Shown here one piece after another: positions 15,658 to 27,437 of a DNA stretch of 64,000 nucleotides (positions are counted from its first letter, which is position 1; each line of letters starts with the position of its first letter). Origin of the DNA: an uncultured Spirochaetales bacterium (GTDB lineage Bacteria > Spirochaetota > Spirochaetia > Sphaerochaetales > Sphaerochaetaceae); assembly GCA_949289305.1 (NCBI GenBank), contig CASENB010000016.1:62001-126000 (forward strand). Direction: 5' to 3'. The position numbers and the translations under genes are program-made. The notes under the pieces are model-generated. The model worked only from the letters and a program-made list of their open reading frames with translations. It was not told the origin of the DNA and did no database searches.

Positions 15658-18469
15658 CTCTAAGCTCGTAATTAAAGGCGCAAGGGAGCATAATCTTAAA
15701 AACATCTCTTTGACACTTCCTAAAAATTCTCTTGTGGTGCTATCAGGGCTATCAGGATCAGGAAAGTCGTCTTTAGCGTTTGATACGATCTTTGCTGAAG
15801 GGCAGAGAAGGTATATGGAGAGCCTATCTAGTTATGCACGCCAGTTCCTTGGAAGAATGGAAAAGCCCGATGTGGATATTATAGAAGGGCTAAGCCCAGC
15901 GATCGCAATAGAGCAGAAAAGTACTAACAGAAACCCAAGAAGTACAGTTGGAACGGTCACTGAAATTTACGACTACTATCGTCTTTTATGGGCGAGGATT
16001 GGGATTAAGCACTGTCCTAAATGCGGCAGGGTTATCTCTGAAATGTCAATCGATCAGATAATTGAGATAATCTTCAGCCATACTGAGGGCTCTAGGCTCA
16101 TGATCGCAAGTCCTGTTGCGCGTGGAAAGAAAGGCGAGTTTAAAAAAATACTTGAAGATGCCGTAAAGCTAGGGTATACGAGAGCCTTAATAGACAAGCA
16201 CATCTACAATATCGATACGGAAATTCCTCAACTTGAGAAGAACGTAAAGCATAATATTTCTATATTGGTAGATAGGATAAAGAATAATAAAGAACATAGA
16301 ATGAGGCTTTCTGAGGCGATTGAGAAAGCCTGCTCTATGTCCGATGGACTTGTAGAAGTAACATATGTCGATGAAGATGATTTGACGGAGATATACAGTG
16401 AGAAGAACAGCTGTCCTGATTGCGGCATAACAATTGCAGAGATTGAACCTCGCTTATTCTCTTTCAATAATCCTTTTGGCGCTTGTCCTGAGTGCAATGG
16501 ACTTGGATTTAACAAGACATTCGATATAAATAAGCTTATTCCCGATATGTCAAAGTCCTACAGCGAAGGGGCAATTGCGACAAGCGGCGGCGGAGAGATT
16601 GAGAAAAGTAAATACAAGGCATTCTTCGAATATTACGGCTACAGTCTTAAAACTCCTTTCAATGAACTAAGCGAAGATGTTTTTAATAAGCTTTTATATG
16701 GTACGAGCGATAAGATCAGCTATACAGTCGAGCATAAGAGCAAGAAAGGCCATATAGAGTACTCAGAAGAGTTCAAAGGCCTCATTTATGATCTTGAGAG
16801 AAGGCTAAGAGAGTCTTTTTCTATGAACATAAGGATGTGGCTTGAGAGTTTTCAAAGCGTATCAACTTGTAATTTATGCCATGGAGACAGACTTAGAAAA
16901 GATGCCCTCTCTGTCACCGTCGGAGGCTTAAATATCATGGATATGAGCCGGCTCAGCGTAAGAAGATCCATCGAATTCTTTGATAATTTGCGCCTTAATA
17001 AGACTGAAGAGGAGATAGCAAGACAGATTTTAAAAGAAATCAAGAGCCGTCTTAAGTTCCTATACGATGTAGGCCTTGGATATCTGACTTTGCACAGGGC
17101 AGCTTCTACGCTTTCTGGAGGAGAAGCACAAAGAATTCGTCTTGCCACTCAAATCGGATCTGCATTGACAGGAGTAATGTATGTTCTCGATGAGCCCTCA
17201 ATCGGACTCCATCAGAGAGATAATGCAAAACTGATTAGAACTCTTGAGAATTTAAGGGATCTTGGAAATACGGTAATCGTAGTTGAACACGATGAGGATA
17301 CTCTTAGGGCTGCAGACTACCTTGTTGATATCGGACCTGGCGCTGGTTCTCTTGGGGGAGAGGTCGTTGCAGCTGGAACGCCTGAAGAGGTTAGCAGGGT
17401 AGAAGATTCTGTAACAGGGCAGTATCTTGCAGGAAAGCTTAAGATTGAAGTTCCAAAAACAAGGCGAAAGGGAAACGGCAAGTTTATCGAGATTGATGGA
17501 TGCTCCAAAAACAATCTTAAGAATATCAGCGTAAAGATTCCTCTTGGCAAAATGAGCGTTATTACAGGCGTATCAGGATCTGGAAAATCAACTCTTTTAA
17601 ACGAAATACTTCTTCCTGCTCTTCAAGATAAATTAAACAAGAAGAAAGAAAGATTTGACGGCTATAAGAAGTTAAGCGGACTGGAGAATATTGATAAGGT
17701 TATTAACATAGATCAAAGCCCGATAGGACGCACTCCAAGGAGTAATCCGGCAACATATGTAGATCTCTTTACTCCTATTAGAAACTTATATGCGTCTATG
17801 AGCGAAGCAAAAGCCAGAGGATATACGGCATCACGATTCTCATTCAATGTCCCTGGAGGAAGATGCGAAAACTGTCAAGGCGATGGAGAGCTTAAGATCG
17901 AGATGCATTTTCTTCCTGACGTCTTTGTCAAATGCGACGTCTGTCAAGGAAAGAGATATAATAAAGAGACTCTCCAAGTGGAGTACAAAGGGAAAAACAT
18001 CTCTGACGTTCTTGATTTAACAGTTAGAGAGGCTCTTGACCATTTTGAAGCTATTCCGCAGATAAGAAGAAAGCTTGAAACGCTTATGGATGTAGGGCTC
18101 GACTATATAAAGCTTGGACAGAGCGCGCTGACCCTTTCAGGAGGTGAGGCTCAAAGAGTAAAACTTGCCTTAGAGCTTTCTAAAAAAAGCACTGGAAAGA
18201 CTCTTTATATATTAGATGAACCTACGACCGGACTTCATTTTGCAGATGTCAAGAAACTCCTTGAGACGCTTAATAAGCTTGTAGATCAAGGAAATACGAT
18301 AATTTTGATCGAGCATAATCTCGATGTTATAAAAATGTGCGATTATATAATAGATTTAGGTCCCGAAGGTGGAGATGAAGGGGGGAATGTAGTATGCTCC
18401 GGAACTCCAGAAGAGGTAAGTAAAGTAGAAAACAGCTATACGGGACAATTTTTGAAAAGGTACCTCTAG
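15647..18469 (+). CDS. uvrA: Excinuclease ABC subunit A
   Basis: UvrA is the damage-sensing ATPase of nucleotide excision repair. The 940-residue product has two ABC modules: Walker A GLSGSGKSSLAFD (about 34-46) and GVSGSGKSTLLNE (about 640-652), signature loops TLSGGEAQRIRLA and TLSGGEAQRVKLA, and Walker B VLDEPSIGLH and ILDEPTTGLH. Zinc modules are visible as CPKC (about 125), CPDC...CPEC in the first half, and CENC...CDVC (about 745-775) in the second. Length is full. It starts inside ispG and its TAG shares a base with the GTG of the next gene. Confidence 0.97.
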   Translation: MIDSSKLVIKGAREHNLKNISLTLPKNSLVVLSGLSGSGKSSLAFDTIFAEGQRRYMESLSSYARQFLGRMEKPDVDIIEGLSPAIAIEQKSTNRNPRSTVGTVTEIYDYYRLLWARIGIKHCPKCGRVISEMSIDQIIEIIFSHTEGSRLMIASPVARGKKGEFKKILEDAVKLGYTRALIDKHIYNIDTEIPQLEKNVKHNISILVDRIKNNKEHRMRLSEAIEKACSMSDGLVEVTYVDEDDLTEIYSEKNSCPDCGITIAEIEPRLFSFNNPFGACPECNGLGFNKTFDINKLIPDMSKSYSEGAIATSGGGEIEKSKYKAFFEYYGYSLKTPFNELSEDVFNKLLYGTSDKISYTVEHKSKKGHIEYSEEFKGLIYDLERRLRESFSMNIRMWLESFQSVSTCNLCHGDRLRKDALSVTVGGLNIMDMSRLSVRRSIEFFDNLRLNKTEEEIARQILKEIKSRLKFLYDVGLGYLTLHRAASTLSGGEAQRIRLATQIGSALTGVMYVLDEPSIGLHQRDNAKLIRTLENLRDLGNTVIVVEHDEDTLRAADYLVDIGPGAGSLGGEVVAAGTPEEVSRVEDSVTGQYLAGKLKIEVPKTRRKGNGKFIEIDGCSKNNLKNISVKIPLGKMSVITGVSGSGKSTLLNEILLPALQDKLNKKKERFDGYKKLSGLENIDKVINIDQSPIGRTPRSNPATYVDLFTPIRNLYASMSEAKARGYTASRFSFNVPGGRCENCQGDGELKIEMHFLPDVFVKCDVCQGKRYNKETLQVEYKGKNISDVLDLTVREALDHFEAIPQIRRKLETLMDVGLDYIKLGQSALTLSGGEAQRVKLALELSKKSTGKTLYILDEPTTGLHFADVKKLLETLNKLVDQGNTIILIEHNLDVIKMCDYIIDLGPEGGDEGGNVVCSGTPEEVSKVENSYTGQFLKRYL

Positions 18470-21400
18470 TGAAAAAGATATTTATTCTTCTCTGTCTGCT
18501 ATTATTAATAAGCTATTCGCTATTTGCATTGACGGCGCACGATATATTTTATGCAGATAGCGAAAGTTTAAAAAACATGGCAAGCCTTAGAGGAATAGAT
18601 AGTTCACTTTCCGATAGCGAGATAAGAAATGCGCTTTATGAAGCTGAAGGTCTTGAAGGCTACAGCGAGACAAACGGAGAAGAAGGGACTTACAGCGTAA
18701 CTATAAACAGCGCAAGATCCCTTTCATCTACTGGATCGATTATAACTTTGATAGGCGATGTGAGTCTTTCGTTTGTAAATGGAGGGGAAGAGACCGTTGT
18801 AAACAGTGACGAAGTCGTAATAGATACCGATTCCGCATTAATAATTGCAATCGGAAACGTTAATTTCAAAACTACCGGCGATTCTTCAAACGAAGAGATA
18901 AATGCCGACATAGTCAGCTACTACTGGGAGAAAGGGAATATCGTAGTTGAAAACGCCTCTACGCTGAACGAAAGAACTAACAGCAATGATGAAAGCATAG
19001 ACGTTTATTCAGTGGGTGAACGTCTTACATACTTTAAAAATGGCGCCGCGATATATGAAGACGGATATATCGCAAGCAGTGATAGCGATCCTCTTTCAAG
19101 TATCTCCGCAAGCACGATTACCATGCTGCCAGGTTCCGACATGCTAATTGAGAATGCGGTATTGAATATTGGACGCGTTCCTCTTTTTTATTTTCCGATT
19201 TTCTTCTTCCCCGGCTCTAGGATAGTTGGAAACCCATCCTTCGGTTTCACATCCAGCAAGGGTGCATTCATAAATACGACTTTCGAAGTCTTTGGTTCGA
19301 CAGATCTTATTGATTCTTCCTCATCATCGTCTTTTTTATCTATCTTCTCTGATCAGAGCAATGAAGAAGGGCAGGTGCAACGCGGTGCGTATTACACTAG
19401 CGACGATAATTTGACTCCTCTTGAGTCGTGGGCGAGCAGCAGCGATAGCCATCTTGCCGTTATGGCCGATGCATACTCATCCGTAGGACTTCATCTTGGA
19501 CTTGATACGACGCTTAATTTCTTTGACAAAAGCCTTAATTTCGATTCATTTACAGGCGTTGCCCTTACATTTTCTGAAAGTCCTCAAACCGGGCATTTCA
19601 GGTATTACAGCGAGAATAGCCTTTCGTACTCATTCTCAGGCCTTGTGATATCGCTTTCTGCTCCTTTTTATTCTGATAATGACGTCTTAAGGGAAGTTGG
19701 AAACAGAATAACTTCGTTTTCTATCGAACCTCTTTTGTTCCAAAGTCCGACATTTCCCAGCACATACTCATCCTCTTTGACCTCTTTTTCGCGATATGCG
19801 GAACTTAGATATTCTCTTCCATCGTCGCTTCGCACCGATTATCTTTCAACATTCAACATATCGCGCCTGAGAGTTGAAAGCAGGCACTCATGGGTTAGAA
19901 ACAGAGAAAGCGACAAATATGAATTTCAAATAGATTATCTGAACCTGCCTGAGCTGAGCATGAATATGGCGGGCTCTATTTTCAATTTCGAGTATGAGGA
20001 TCAAGGCGTTCCTGTTGAAGAACTTGATGAAGCAGATCTATTCCTTTTAAAAGATCCTCTATTGTACGATATGTTCCATTCGGAGATGGTCTCGGAAGGG
20101 CATGCAAGTACGACATACTCTATAGGCATGGGGTACTCGATAAATGAAAGCCTTGAGAATAATTTGGACTATTACAACGGAGAGCTTGATTCTTCATCAT
20201 TTTCAAACGATACATCACTTCGCCTTACGACTGAACTTGATCTAGGCTCATATTTCAGGCTTAGAAATGTGATAACTCCTTCGTATTCCTATGATAGCGA
20301 AGAAGCAGAGGACAGCAAATCATGGTCTGATAACGTCTCTGTTACAAACTCTGTTACAGCCGAAATTCCTTTTCTTGGCATTACATACACTCTCACTCAC
20401 AGGGCATATGAATATGATAGGACGCATAGGGATGGAGCAACTGAAATCGAAGACTCGTTATTTCTTTTTGATAGCGATAACGTAAGCGCGCATTCGATCT
20501 CTTTTTCCCATACGTTTGAGACGATTGCAGGAAATTTCACGCCATCCTTAAGCTATACGATATATCCTTTAAAGGGGAGCCTTACTCCTGGTTTGAGTTA
20601 TAGATACGGCAATTTTGCAGCGGCTTTTTCTTATAGATTTCAAAGCGAGAGTGTGGAATCATCTGATTTCAAATCGGATCTAGTATCGTTGTCTCTTGCG
20701 TATAACGGTTCTAATATAGTGGCATCCTCTTCTTTCAGGTACGACACGAGCGAGTATAGGAAAGACAATTTCTTCTATCCGCTAGAACTTGAAAGCCAGC
20801 TTTCTTTTAGGACAAAAGATAGAAAATACAGCATAACAGAGCAGTTCGAATGGAACGGTTACGACACTTCTACAGGTGAGGAGAATTACATATCTTCTTT
20901 AAGAACGATACTTACTGTTCCTTATTTTACGGCATATGTAGATTTTTCAGGCCCAACAGATAACATAGAACTAAGCGATATAAATGCGGAAATTACTTTA
21001 GATGAGTGGCTCATAAGAGCATGGAGGGGAAGAATTTATCTTTCTCTTGGACTTTCTGCTGAACTTAATATCGATGTTCAAAATATCGCAGCATCGAGTT
21101 TCACCATAACGCCGTCAATTATTTTCTCCATCGCAGAATTTCTTGATTTCAGATTAAGTTTTACATCTGGAAATAACAATTTCGGCGCATATCTAGATGG
21201 AAACAATAATTTCTCTTTTGAATCTCTTTGGCAGGATCTTCTACGCTCATTCGATCTATTTGGAGAGGGAAGGTATAATACGAACTTCAATATGTCATCA
21301 ATAAGTCTTGAAATCGTGCACTATATGAGCGACTGGGCGTTGCATTGCAATTATTCGACTTCGGTTGTATTATCGAATAACGTATACCGTTTCGTTCCCG

Positions 21401-21495
21401 AATTCAGCATATATCTAAGCTGGAACACATTCCCAGATCTTTCCATAGACAGGACATGGGAAGAGAGAAACGGCAGCTGGCAAAGGAGTGATTGA
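18469..21495 (+). CDS. LptD/OstA-like outer membrane protein
   Basis: The 1008-residue product has a clear signal peptide (about 1-20, MKKIFILLCLLLLISYSLFA) and a segment at about 65-150 like the OstA/LptA jelly-roll (SLSSTGSIITLIGDVSLSF, EEINADIVSYYWEKGNIVVE). The remainder is rich in alternating polar/aromatic strands as in large outer-membrane barrels, ending with an aromatic-rich strand region. Spirochetes carry such LptD-like proteins (TP0515 in T. pallidum) even when they lack classical LPS, so the exported lipid is unknown. The start is GTG 18469, overlapping the uvrA stop by one base. It overlaps no downstream gene but phoH follows after 1 nt. Confidence 0.8.
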   Translation: MKKIFILLCLLLLISYSLFALTAHDIFYADSESLKNMASLRGIDSSLSDSEIRNALYEAEGLEGYSETNGEEGTYSVTINSARSLSSTGSIITLIGDVSLSFVNGGEETVVNSDEVVIDTDSALIIAIGNVNFKTTGDSSNEEINADIVSYYWEKGNIVVENASTLNERTNSNDESIDVYSVGERLTYFKNGAAIYEDGYIASSDSDPLSSISASTITMLPGSDMLIENAVLNIGRVPLFYFPIFFFPGSRIVGNPSFGFTSSKGAFINTTFEVFGSTDLIDSSSSSSFLSIFSDQSNEEGQVQRGAYYTSDDNLTPLESWASSSDSHLAVMADAYSSVGLHLGLDTTLNFFDKSLNFDSFTGVALTFSESPQTGHFRYYSENSLSYSFSGLVISLSAPFYSDNDVLREVGNRITSFSIEPLLFQSPTFPSTYSSSLTSFSRYAELRYSLPSSLRTDYLSTFNISRLRVESRHSWVRNRESDKYEFQIDYLNLPELSMNMAGSIFNFEYEDQGVPVEELDEADLFLLKDPLLYDMFHSEMVSEGHASTTYSIGMGYSINESLENNLDYYNGELDSSSFSNDTSLRLTTELDLGSYFRLRNVITPSYSYDSEEAEDSKSWSDNVSVTNSVTAEIPFLGITYTLTHRAYEYDRTHRDGATEIEDSLFLFDSDNVSAHSISFSHTFETIAGNFTPSLSYTIYPLKGSLTPGLSYRYGNFAAAFSYRFQSESVESSDFKSDLVSLSLAYNGSNIVASSSFRYDTSEYRKDNFFYPLELESQLSFRTKDRKYSITEQFEWNGYDTSTGEENYISSLRTILTVPYFTAYVDFSGPTDNIELSDINAEITLDEWLIRAWRGRIYLSLGLSAELNIDVQNIAASSFTITPSIIFSIAEFLDFRLSFTSGNNNFGAYLDGNNNFSFESLWQDLLRSFDLFGEGRYNTNFNMSSISLEIVHYMSDWALHCNYSTSVVLSNNVYRFVPEFSIYLSWNTFPDLSIDRTWEERNGSWQRSD

Positions 21496-21496
21496 T

Positions 21497-22423
21497 TTGC
21501 TTTCATACGTTTTTAAAGATCAAAATACGGCATACTCTGTCTTAGCCCCCAATGATAGTAATTTAGCATATCTGGAGCTCCTTCTTGGATATGAGATAAT
21601 CTGCAAAGGCAACCAAGTGATTGCATCGCGAGATGATGATATATTCTTTTCCCTTTTTAAAAGGCTTGAAAAGGATGCTGAGAAGAAAGGCAATCTGAAC
21701 GAGGCTGACATACTCCTTGCATACGAAGAGATTAAGAAGGAAATTCCTGACGATGATAACGCCATTGTCGTTGCTCAAAAAACTGTATGGCCTAAAAGCG
21801 TCAAACAGAAGGAATACATAAGAAAACTAAAAGAAGATGATGTAGTAATTGCGCTAGGACCGGCAGGGACGGGAAAGACCTTCTTGGCTATATCCTATGC
21901 GCTTTCAGAAGTTCTGTCGGGAAGAAAGAAGAAGATCGTGCTTACGCGCCCTGTAGTTGAAGCGGGGGAGTCCCTCGGTTTCCTCCCAGGAGACCTTATG
22001 GCGAAGCTAAGTCCTTATTTAAGGCCGCTTTATGATGCGATGGAGGTCTTTTTGCCTTTGAAAGAGATAAGGAGACTTGAAGATAACGGAGAGATTGAGA
22101 TAAGTCCGCTTGCCTATATGAGAGGACGAAGCATCAGAGACAGCATCGTAATTCTTGATGAAGCTCAGAATGCGACGAAGACACAGATGAAGATGTTTTT
22201 AACCCGTCTTGGGGAAAAAAGCAAAGCCATTGTCGCAGGAGATCCTACGCAAATCGATCTTCCTAATAAAAATTCTTCTGGACTTCTCGACGCAAGCAAA
22301 AAACTTGTTGGAATAAACGGGCTTGGCATAGTAGAATTTACAAGTAAGGATGCACAAAGATCGAGGATCGTAAGAGACATCCTTTATGCATATGAAAAGG
22401 AGGCGGAAAGTGAAGAATCTTAA
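21497..22423 (+). CDS. phoH: PhoH family ATPase
   Basis: The product of about 308 residues carries the PhoH ATP-binding domain: Walker A LGPAGTGKTFLAISYAL (about 115-131), RPVVEAGESLGFLPGD and Walker B IVILDEAQNAT (about 216-226), then TRLGEKSKAIVAGDPTQIDLP. PhoH proteins act near RNA metabolism, but the reaction is not settled. I chose TTG 21497 since AAAGGAG (21482-21488) lies 8 nt upstream; a GTG at 21488 would overlap that site. PhoH followed by an HD-domain 7TM protein and YbeY is a widely conserved order. Confidence 0.9.
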   Translation: MLSYVFKDQNTAYSVLAPNDSNLAYLELLLGYEIICKGNQVIASRDDDIFFSLFKRLEKDAEKKGNLNEADILLAYEEIKKEIPDDDNAIVVAQKTVWPKSVKQKEYIRKLKEDDVVIALGPAGTGKTFLAISYALSEVLSGRKKKIVLTRPVVEAGESLGFLPGDLMAKLSPYLRPLYDAMEVFLPLKEIRRLEDNGEIEISPLAYMRGRSIRDSIVILDEAQNATKTQMKMFLTRLGEKSKAIVAGDPTQIDLPNKNSSGLLDASKKLVGINGLGIVEFTSKDAQRSRIVRDILYAYEKEAESEES

Positions 22424-24611
22424 TTATAAGATTGTTTTTGATTCTTTTACTAATGCGCAGAAGATTGCATTCTCTCTCCTTTTTGCCATTTGCATAGTTA
22501 TCGGCGTGCTTATGCCTGTAATTCTTCCTTCCTCTTCATTAAGACAGATAGAGCTTTCCCGTTCTTATAGGGCGGGAGAGCTGAGCGACGAGGACGTATA
22601 TGCTCCGGATGCAGTTAATTTCATAGATGAAGTTGCAACGGAAAACGACAGGCAAGAGGCTAGGAAAAGCGTTCTTCCGTATTACTCTTTTAATAGTTTA
22701 GATACTATTGAAAGGCTCATTATGAGCCAGAACTATCTTGATGCCATAAAAGCTGAAGACAGCAATGACGCATACAAGATATTAAGGGATCATGATATTT
22801 TTGACAGTGACAGCGTGACATACGATCTTATCAATTTAAGCGATGAAGAGCGAAATTTAGTCTGCGATATTGTCGATGAAGTTTTAATTAACGTCCTAAG
22901 AAACGGGATATTCTCTAGTTCCGATATTAAAGAAAGCATTGACGAAGGATATAGAAACATAACCGTAGAACATCTTGGTACAAACTATAAAATTGAGACG
23001 CACGAGATTAATGCAGAAAGCGCGTTCACTTTTGAGAATGTATACGAAAAGGTTCTTGATTACGCCTTAGAAAAATATAGTAGTGTTAATGACAAGGTTC
23101 TTATTACTATTGCAAAGGCTGTTAAGATGCTTTCCATTGAGAACATTAGATACGATGCACTTAAAACAGAAAGTTTCAGAGAGGAAGCTTCAAATGCTAC
23201 ATCTCCTGTTGCTATAAGGCTTGAAGAAGGGGACTTGATAATAGCAAGGGATACAATCATAACAGAACAGCAGCTTAGGATAGTGGACCAGATAAACAAC
23301 AGGAGAATTGAGATTCCGCCATCGGCTCTCGTTTCCTATGCGCTTTTCTTAATAACCGTGATGTTTTTCTCCTATTATTTCTTTGTCGTATCAATTCAAT
23401 ACAAATATAGGATACCTCTTTACTCCCTGATCTTTCTTGTTGGAATTTTAGTTGAGCTCATCTTGAGTTTTTTGATGATTAGTTTCATATTGAGCCGGGA
23501 AGAGAGGGTTCTTATTGATCCTTTATTGCCATTCTTATTCCTTCCGCTTTTATTTACTTGCATTACGAATAAAAGAAGGGTAGGGTTTTCAGTCGGTTTT
23601 GTAACAGCTGCTTTTGCCGTACTCTTTCCAACGTCGAACAAGTTCACATTCTTCCTTCTTCTTGTGGTAATAGAAGCGTCTATTTTCTTCGTTCATAGGG
23701 GAACAAACCGTCTTGACGTTATTTACGAGGCCCTATATTCGTCGCTTATTGCGGCAATTGCTACTGCCATATTCTCCCTTTTAAGCGGTTTCAGCTACAG
23801 CATACTTGCCCGTAATATCGTATTCATAATTTTAAACGTTCTTTTAACGTATATTGCCGTATCTATTGCGCTTCCGATATTGGAAAAGGTTTTCAACCTT
23901 CCTACGCAGTTCAGGCTTCACGAACTCTCTTATACAGATACTCCGACTTTGAACAGGCTCAGCCAGGTTGCCCAAGGCACATTCAATCACGTACGAAACG
24001 TTTCTGATATGAGTTATGCTGCTGCAAAAGAAATTGGAGCCGATGCAGAGCTTACTAGGGTAGGAGCTTTATATCACGACATTGGAAAGGCAGAGCATCC
24101 TGAATACTTTATAGAGAATCAGGGAGGAAAGGGGAACGTTCACGACGAACTAAACAACAACCTCTCTGCCGCGATCATAAAAAGCCATGTTAAACTCGGA
24201 GTGGAAAAAGGAAGGGAGATAGGGCTTCCTCAAGAAGTTTTAGATATTATCGGGCAGCACCACGGAAACGACATCATCATGTATTTCTATAACGAGGCAA
24301 AGAAGAACAGTCCTGATGCAGCCCGTCTTGTAAGGGAGGAGGACTTTAGATATAACGGCGAGATCCCTCAAAGTCCTGAGAGTGCGATCGTAATGCTTGC
24401 CGACTGTGTTGAAGCTGCAAGCAGAACTCTTAAAAACCCTAACACTCAAAAGTACGACAGGCTTATTATGAACATCATAATGAGTAAGATAAATCACGGC
24501 CAGATGGCTCAGAGCAAGCTTACCTTGACCGACATAATGAAGATCAAAGATACGTTCATTAGGTCTCTAGTTGGACGAGACCATCAGAGAATTGAATATG
24601 ATAAGGAGTAG
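22410..24611 (+). CDS. 7TM-HD domain phosphohydrolase (PgpH/YqfF-like)
   Basis: Members of this family in Listeria and Bacillus hydrolyse cyclic di-AMP. The 733-residue product has one N-terminal membrane helix (about 17-40), an extracytoplasmic 7TMR-HDED region (about 45-285), a cluster of membrane helices (about 305-480) and a cytoplasmic HD domain (about 510-700) with HVRNVSDMSY, ALYHDIGK and GQHHGND as metal ligands. The HDED region is not a perfect match to Gram-positive examples. Start is GTG 22410 with AAGGAGG 7 nt upstream; it overlaps phoH by 14 nt. Whether this organism uses cyclic di-AMP cannot be seen here. Confidence 0.88.
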   Translation: MKNLNYKIVFDSFTNAQKIAFSLLFAICIVIGVLMPVILPSSSLRQIELSRSYRAGELSDEDVYAPDAVNFIDEVATENDRQEARKSVLPYYSFNSLDTIERLIMSQNYLDAIKAEDSNDAYKILRDHDIFDSDSVTYDLINLSDEERNLVCDIVDEVLINVLRNGIFSSSDIKESIDEGYRNITVEHLGTNYKIETHEINAESAFTFENVYEKVLDYALEKYSSVNDKVLITIAKAVKMLSIENIRYDALKTESFREEASNATSPVAIRLEEGDLIIARDTIITEQQLRIVDQINNRRIEIPPSALVSYALFLITVMFFSYYFFVVSIQYKYRIPLYSLIFLVGILVELILSFLMISFILSREERVLIDPLLPFLFLPLLFTCITNKRRVGFSVGFVTAAFAVLFPTSNKFTFFLLLVVIEASIFFVHRGTNRLDVIYEALYSSLIAAIATAIFSLLSGFSYSILARNIVFIILNVLLTYIAVSIALPILEKVFNLPTQFRLHELSYTDTPTLNRLSQVAQGTFNHVRNVSDMSYAAAKEIGADAELTRVGALYHDIGKAEHPEYFIENQGGKGNVHDELNNNLSAAIIKSHVKLGVEKGREIGLPQEVLDIIGQHHGNDIIMYFYNEAKKNSPDAARLVREEDFRYNGEIPQSPESAIVMLADCVEAASRTLKNPNTQKYDRLIMNIIMSKINHGQMAQSKLTLTDIMKIKDTFIRSLVGRDHQRIEYDKE

Positions 24612-24613
24612 GA

Positions 24614-25066
24614 ATGTACGCTCTAAACATTGAATGCAATGAGAACGAACTTAAGCCGATTGAAGGGGAGCTCAAAAATAGGATCGATTCTTTTCTAAAA
24701 GAATTGGGTTTTGATTCGTCCTTTTCCATTAATTTTATATCCGACGACCAGATTCAGACGATGAACAAGGAATACAGGGATATCGACAGGCCTACGGATG
24801 TCCTAACATTCCGTTTGGACGATGACGATACTTTCCCTTGCTTTGATGAAGAGGATAAGGAAGCGGGGGACATATTCGTCAGCCTTGACAGCGTAAAAAG
24901 AAATGCAAATGAGTTCGGCGTATCAACGCTTGAAGAAGTAAGTCGCGTAATGCTTCATGGAATACTACATCTTATGGGATATGACCATGAGAGCAACGAC
25001 TTTAAAGTGGAGAAAATGTTAATAAAGCAGGAAGATGTTTTGAAAAGGCTGAACTATAGCTCATAG
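24614..25066 (+). CDS. ybeY: Endoribonuclease YbeY
   Basis: YbeY is a zinc endoribonuclease involved in 16S rRNA 3' end maturation and 70S quality control. The 150-residue product has the conserved metal motif HGILHLMGYDHE (about 115-126), with three His ligands, and the upstream signature REYRDIDRPTDVLTF-like segment (DIDRPTDVLTFRLDDDD). It is two bases after the HD-domain gene, and the tail of the cluster is followed by the gap promoter. Confidence 0.94.
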   Translation: MYALNIECNENELKPIEGELKNRIDSFLKELGFDSSFSINFISDDQIQTMNKEYRDIDRPTDVLTFRLDDDDTFPCFDEEDKEAGDIFVSLDSVKRNANEFGVSTLEEVSRVMLHGILHLMGYDHESNDFKVEKMLIKQEDVLKRLNYSS

Positions 25067-25103
25067 AATAAAAATAACTTTACTTATTTCAGAAAAAGTG
25101 CTA

Positions 25104-25131
25104 TGTTCACTAATGAATAAAAAGATATAAT
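25104..25131 (+). promoter_or_regulatory. gap promoter
   Basis: A perfect -10 box TATAAT (25126-25131) follows TGTTCA (25104-25109) with 16 nt between. The ribosome site AGAAGGAGAAG precedes ATG 25171. Confidence 0.6.
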
Positions 25132-25146
25132 ATTATCGATTGGTGA

Positions 25147-26178
<1,032 letters not shown>

Positions 26179-26214
26179 TAGCCAATTACTTTAATCCGGC
26201 TATGGCTGGATAGT

Positions 26215-26245
26215 AGCCTGCCGACAATTGGCAGGCTTTATTTTT
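26215..26245 (+). terminator. Intrinsic terminator between gap and pgk
   Basis: AGCCTGCC (26215-26222) pairs perfectly with GGCAGGCT (26230-26237) around a 7 nt loop and is followed by TTATTTTT. The pgk ribosome site starts about 4 nt later, so it probably sets the gap:pgk transcript ratio. Confidence 0.85.
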
Positions 26246-26258
26246 AATGGAGAAAAAC

Positions 26259-27437
26259 ATGACGCTAAATACAATTAAAGACGCCGATCTAAAAGGCAAA
26301 AGAGTATTAATCAGAGTTGATTTCAACGTTCCTCTAAAAGAAGGAAAGGTTACGGACAATACAAGAATCAAGGCTGCTCTTCCAACGATTCAGTACATTC
26401 TCGATCAGGGAGCATCTCTTGTTGTTATGTCACACTTTGGACGTCCAAAGGGACAGAAGAACATGGACTTCTCTATGGCTCCAATTGCTAAGGAGTTCGA
26501 GGCTCTTCTTGGCCGCCCTGTAAAGCTTGCAAGCGACGTAATCGGTGCTGAGGTTGAGAAAGAAGTAAAAGATCTGAAGGCTGGAGAAGTCCTTCTTCTT
26601 GAGAACGTAAGATTCTATAAGGAAGAAGAGGCAAATGATCCTGAATTTGCAAAGACTCTAGCATCTTATGGAGATGTTTACTGCAACGATGCATTCGGAA
26701 CAGCTCACAGAGCTCACGCATCTACAGAAGGAGTTTCTCACTATCTTCCTTCTTATGCAGGATTCTTAATTGAAAAGGAAGTTAAGTTCATGGCTCCGCT
26801 TCTAGAGAATCCAGAGCAGCCGTTTGTAGCTGTAATCGGAGGATCGAAAGTATCAAGCAAGATTACTGTTCTTGAATCTCTTGTAAAGACATGTTCTACA
26901 GTCGTCATCGGCGGCGGCATGGCTTATACATTCTTGAAGGTTGAAGGACATGAGATTGGAAAGAGCCTTTTTGAGCCAGATTATCAGGAGACTGCAAAGG
27001 CATTCCTTGAAAAGGCAAAAGAGAAGGAAGTTAAGGTTATCCTTCCTGTTGACCACGTTTGCGCTGCAGAGTTCAGCGAAAATGCTGAGCCAGTTGCTGT
27101 TGACTCGGTAGATATCCCAGCAGATTTAATGGGTATGGATATCGGACCAAAGACGGTTGCTTTAATTGTTGACGAGATCAAGAAAGCAAAGAACGTTGTT
27201 TGGAACGGACCTATGGGAGTATTCGAGTTCGAGAACTTTGCAAAGGGAACAGGAGAGGTTGCAAAAGCACTTGCAGATAGCGATGCTGTTAGCGTAGTTG
27301 GCGGAGGAGACAGCGTTGCAGCTATTAACAAATTCGGTCTTGCAAGCAAGATCAGCCACGTTTCAACAGGTGGCGGAGCATCTCTGGAATTCCTAGAAGG
27401 AAAGACTCTTCCTGGAATCAAGGCATTGGAGAAATAA
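26259..27437 (+). CDS. pgk: Phosphoglycerate kinase
   Basis: This enzyme transfers the acyl phosphate of 1,3-bisphosphoglycerate to ADP. The 392-residue product has the N-domain motifs [20 protein letters not shown] and [10 protein letters not shown], the hinge region, and the C-domain nucleotide motifs [18 protein letters not shown] and [12 protein letters not shown] 26259 is chosen with GGAG at 26249-26252; an ATG at 26247 overlaps that site. Promoter boxes of its own are weak (TTACTT at 26186, GATAGT at 26209), so read-through from gap is probably the main source. Confidence 0.97.
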   Translation: MTLNTIKDADLKGKRVLIRVDFNVPLKEGKVTDNTRIKAALPTIQYILDQGASLVVMSHFGRPKGQKNMDFSMAPIAKEFEALLGRPVKLASDVIGAEVEKEVKDLKAGEVLLLENVRFYKEEEANDPEFAKTLASYGDVYCNDAFGTAHRAHASTEGVSHYLPSYAGFLIEKEVKFMAPLLENPEQPFVAVIGGSKVSSKITVLESLVKTCSTVVIGGGMAYTFLKVEGHEIGKSLFEPDYQETAKAFLEKAKEKEVKVILPVDHVCAAEFSENAEPVAVDSVDIPADLMGMDIGPKTVALIVDEIKKAKNVVWNGPMGVFEFENFAKGTGEVAKALADSDAVSVVGGGDSVAAINKFGLASKISHVSTGGGASLEFLEGKTLPGIKALEK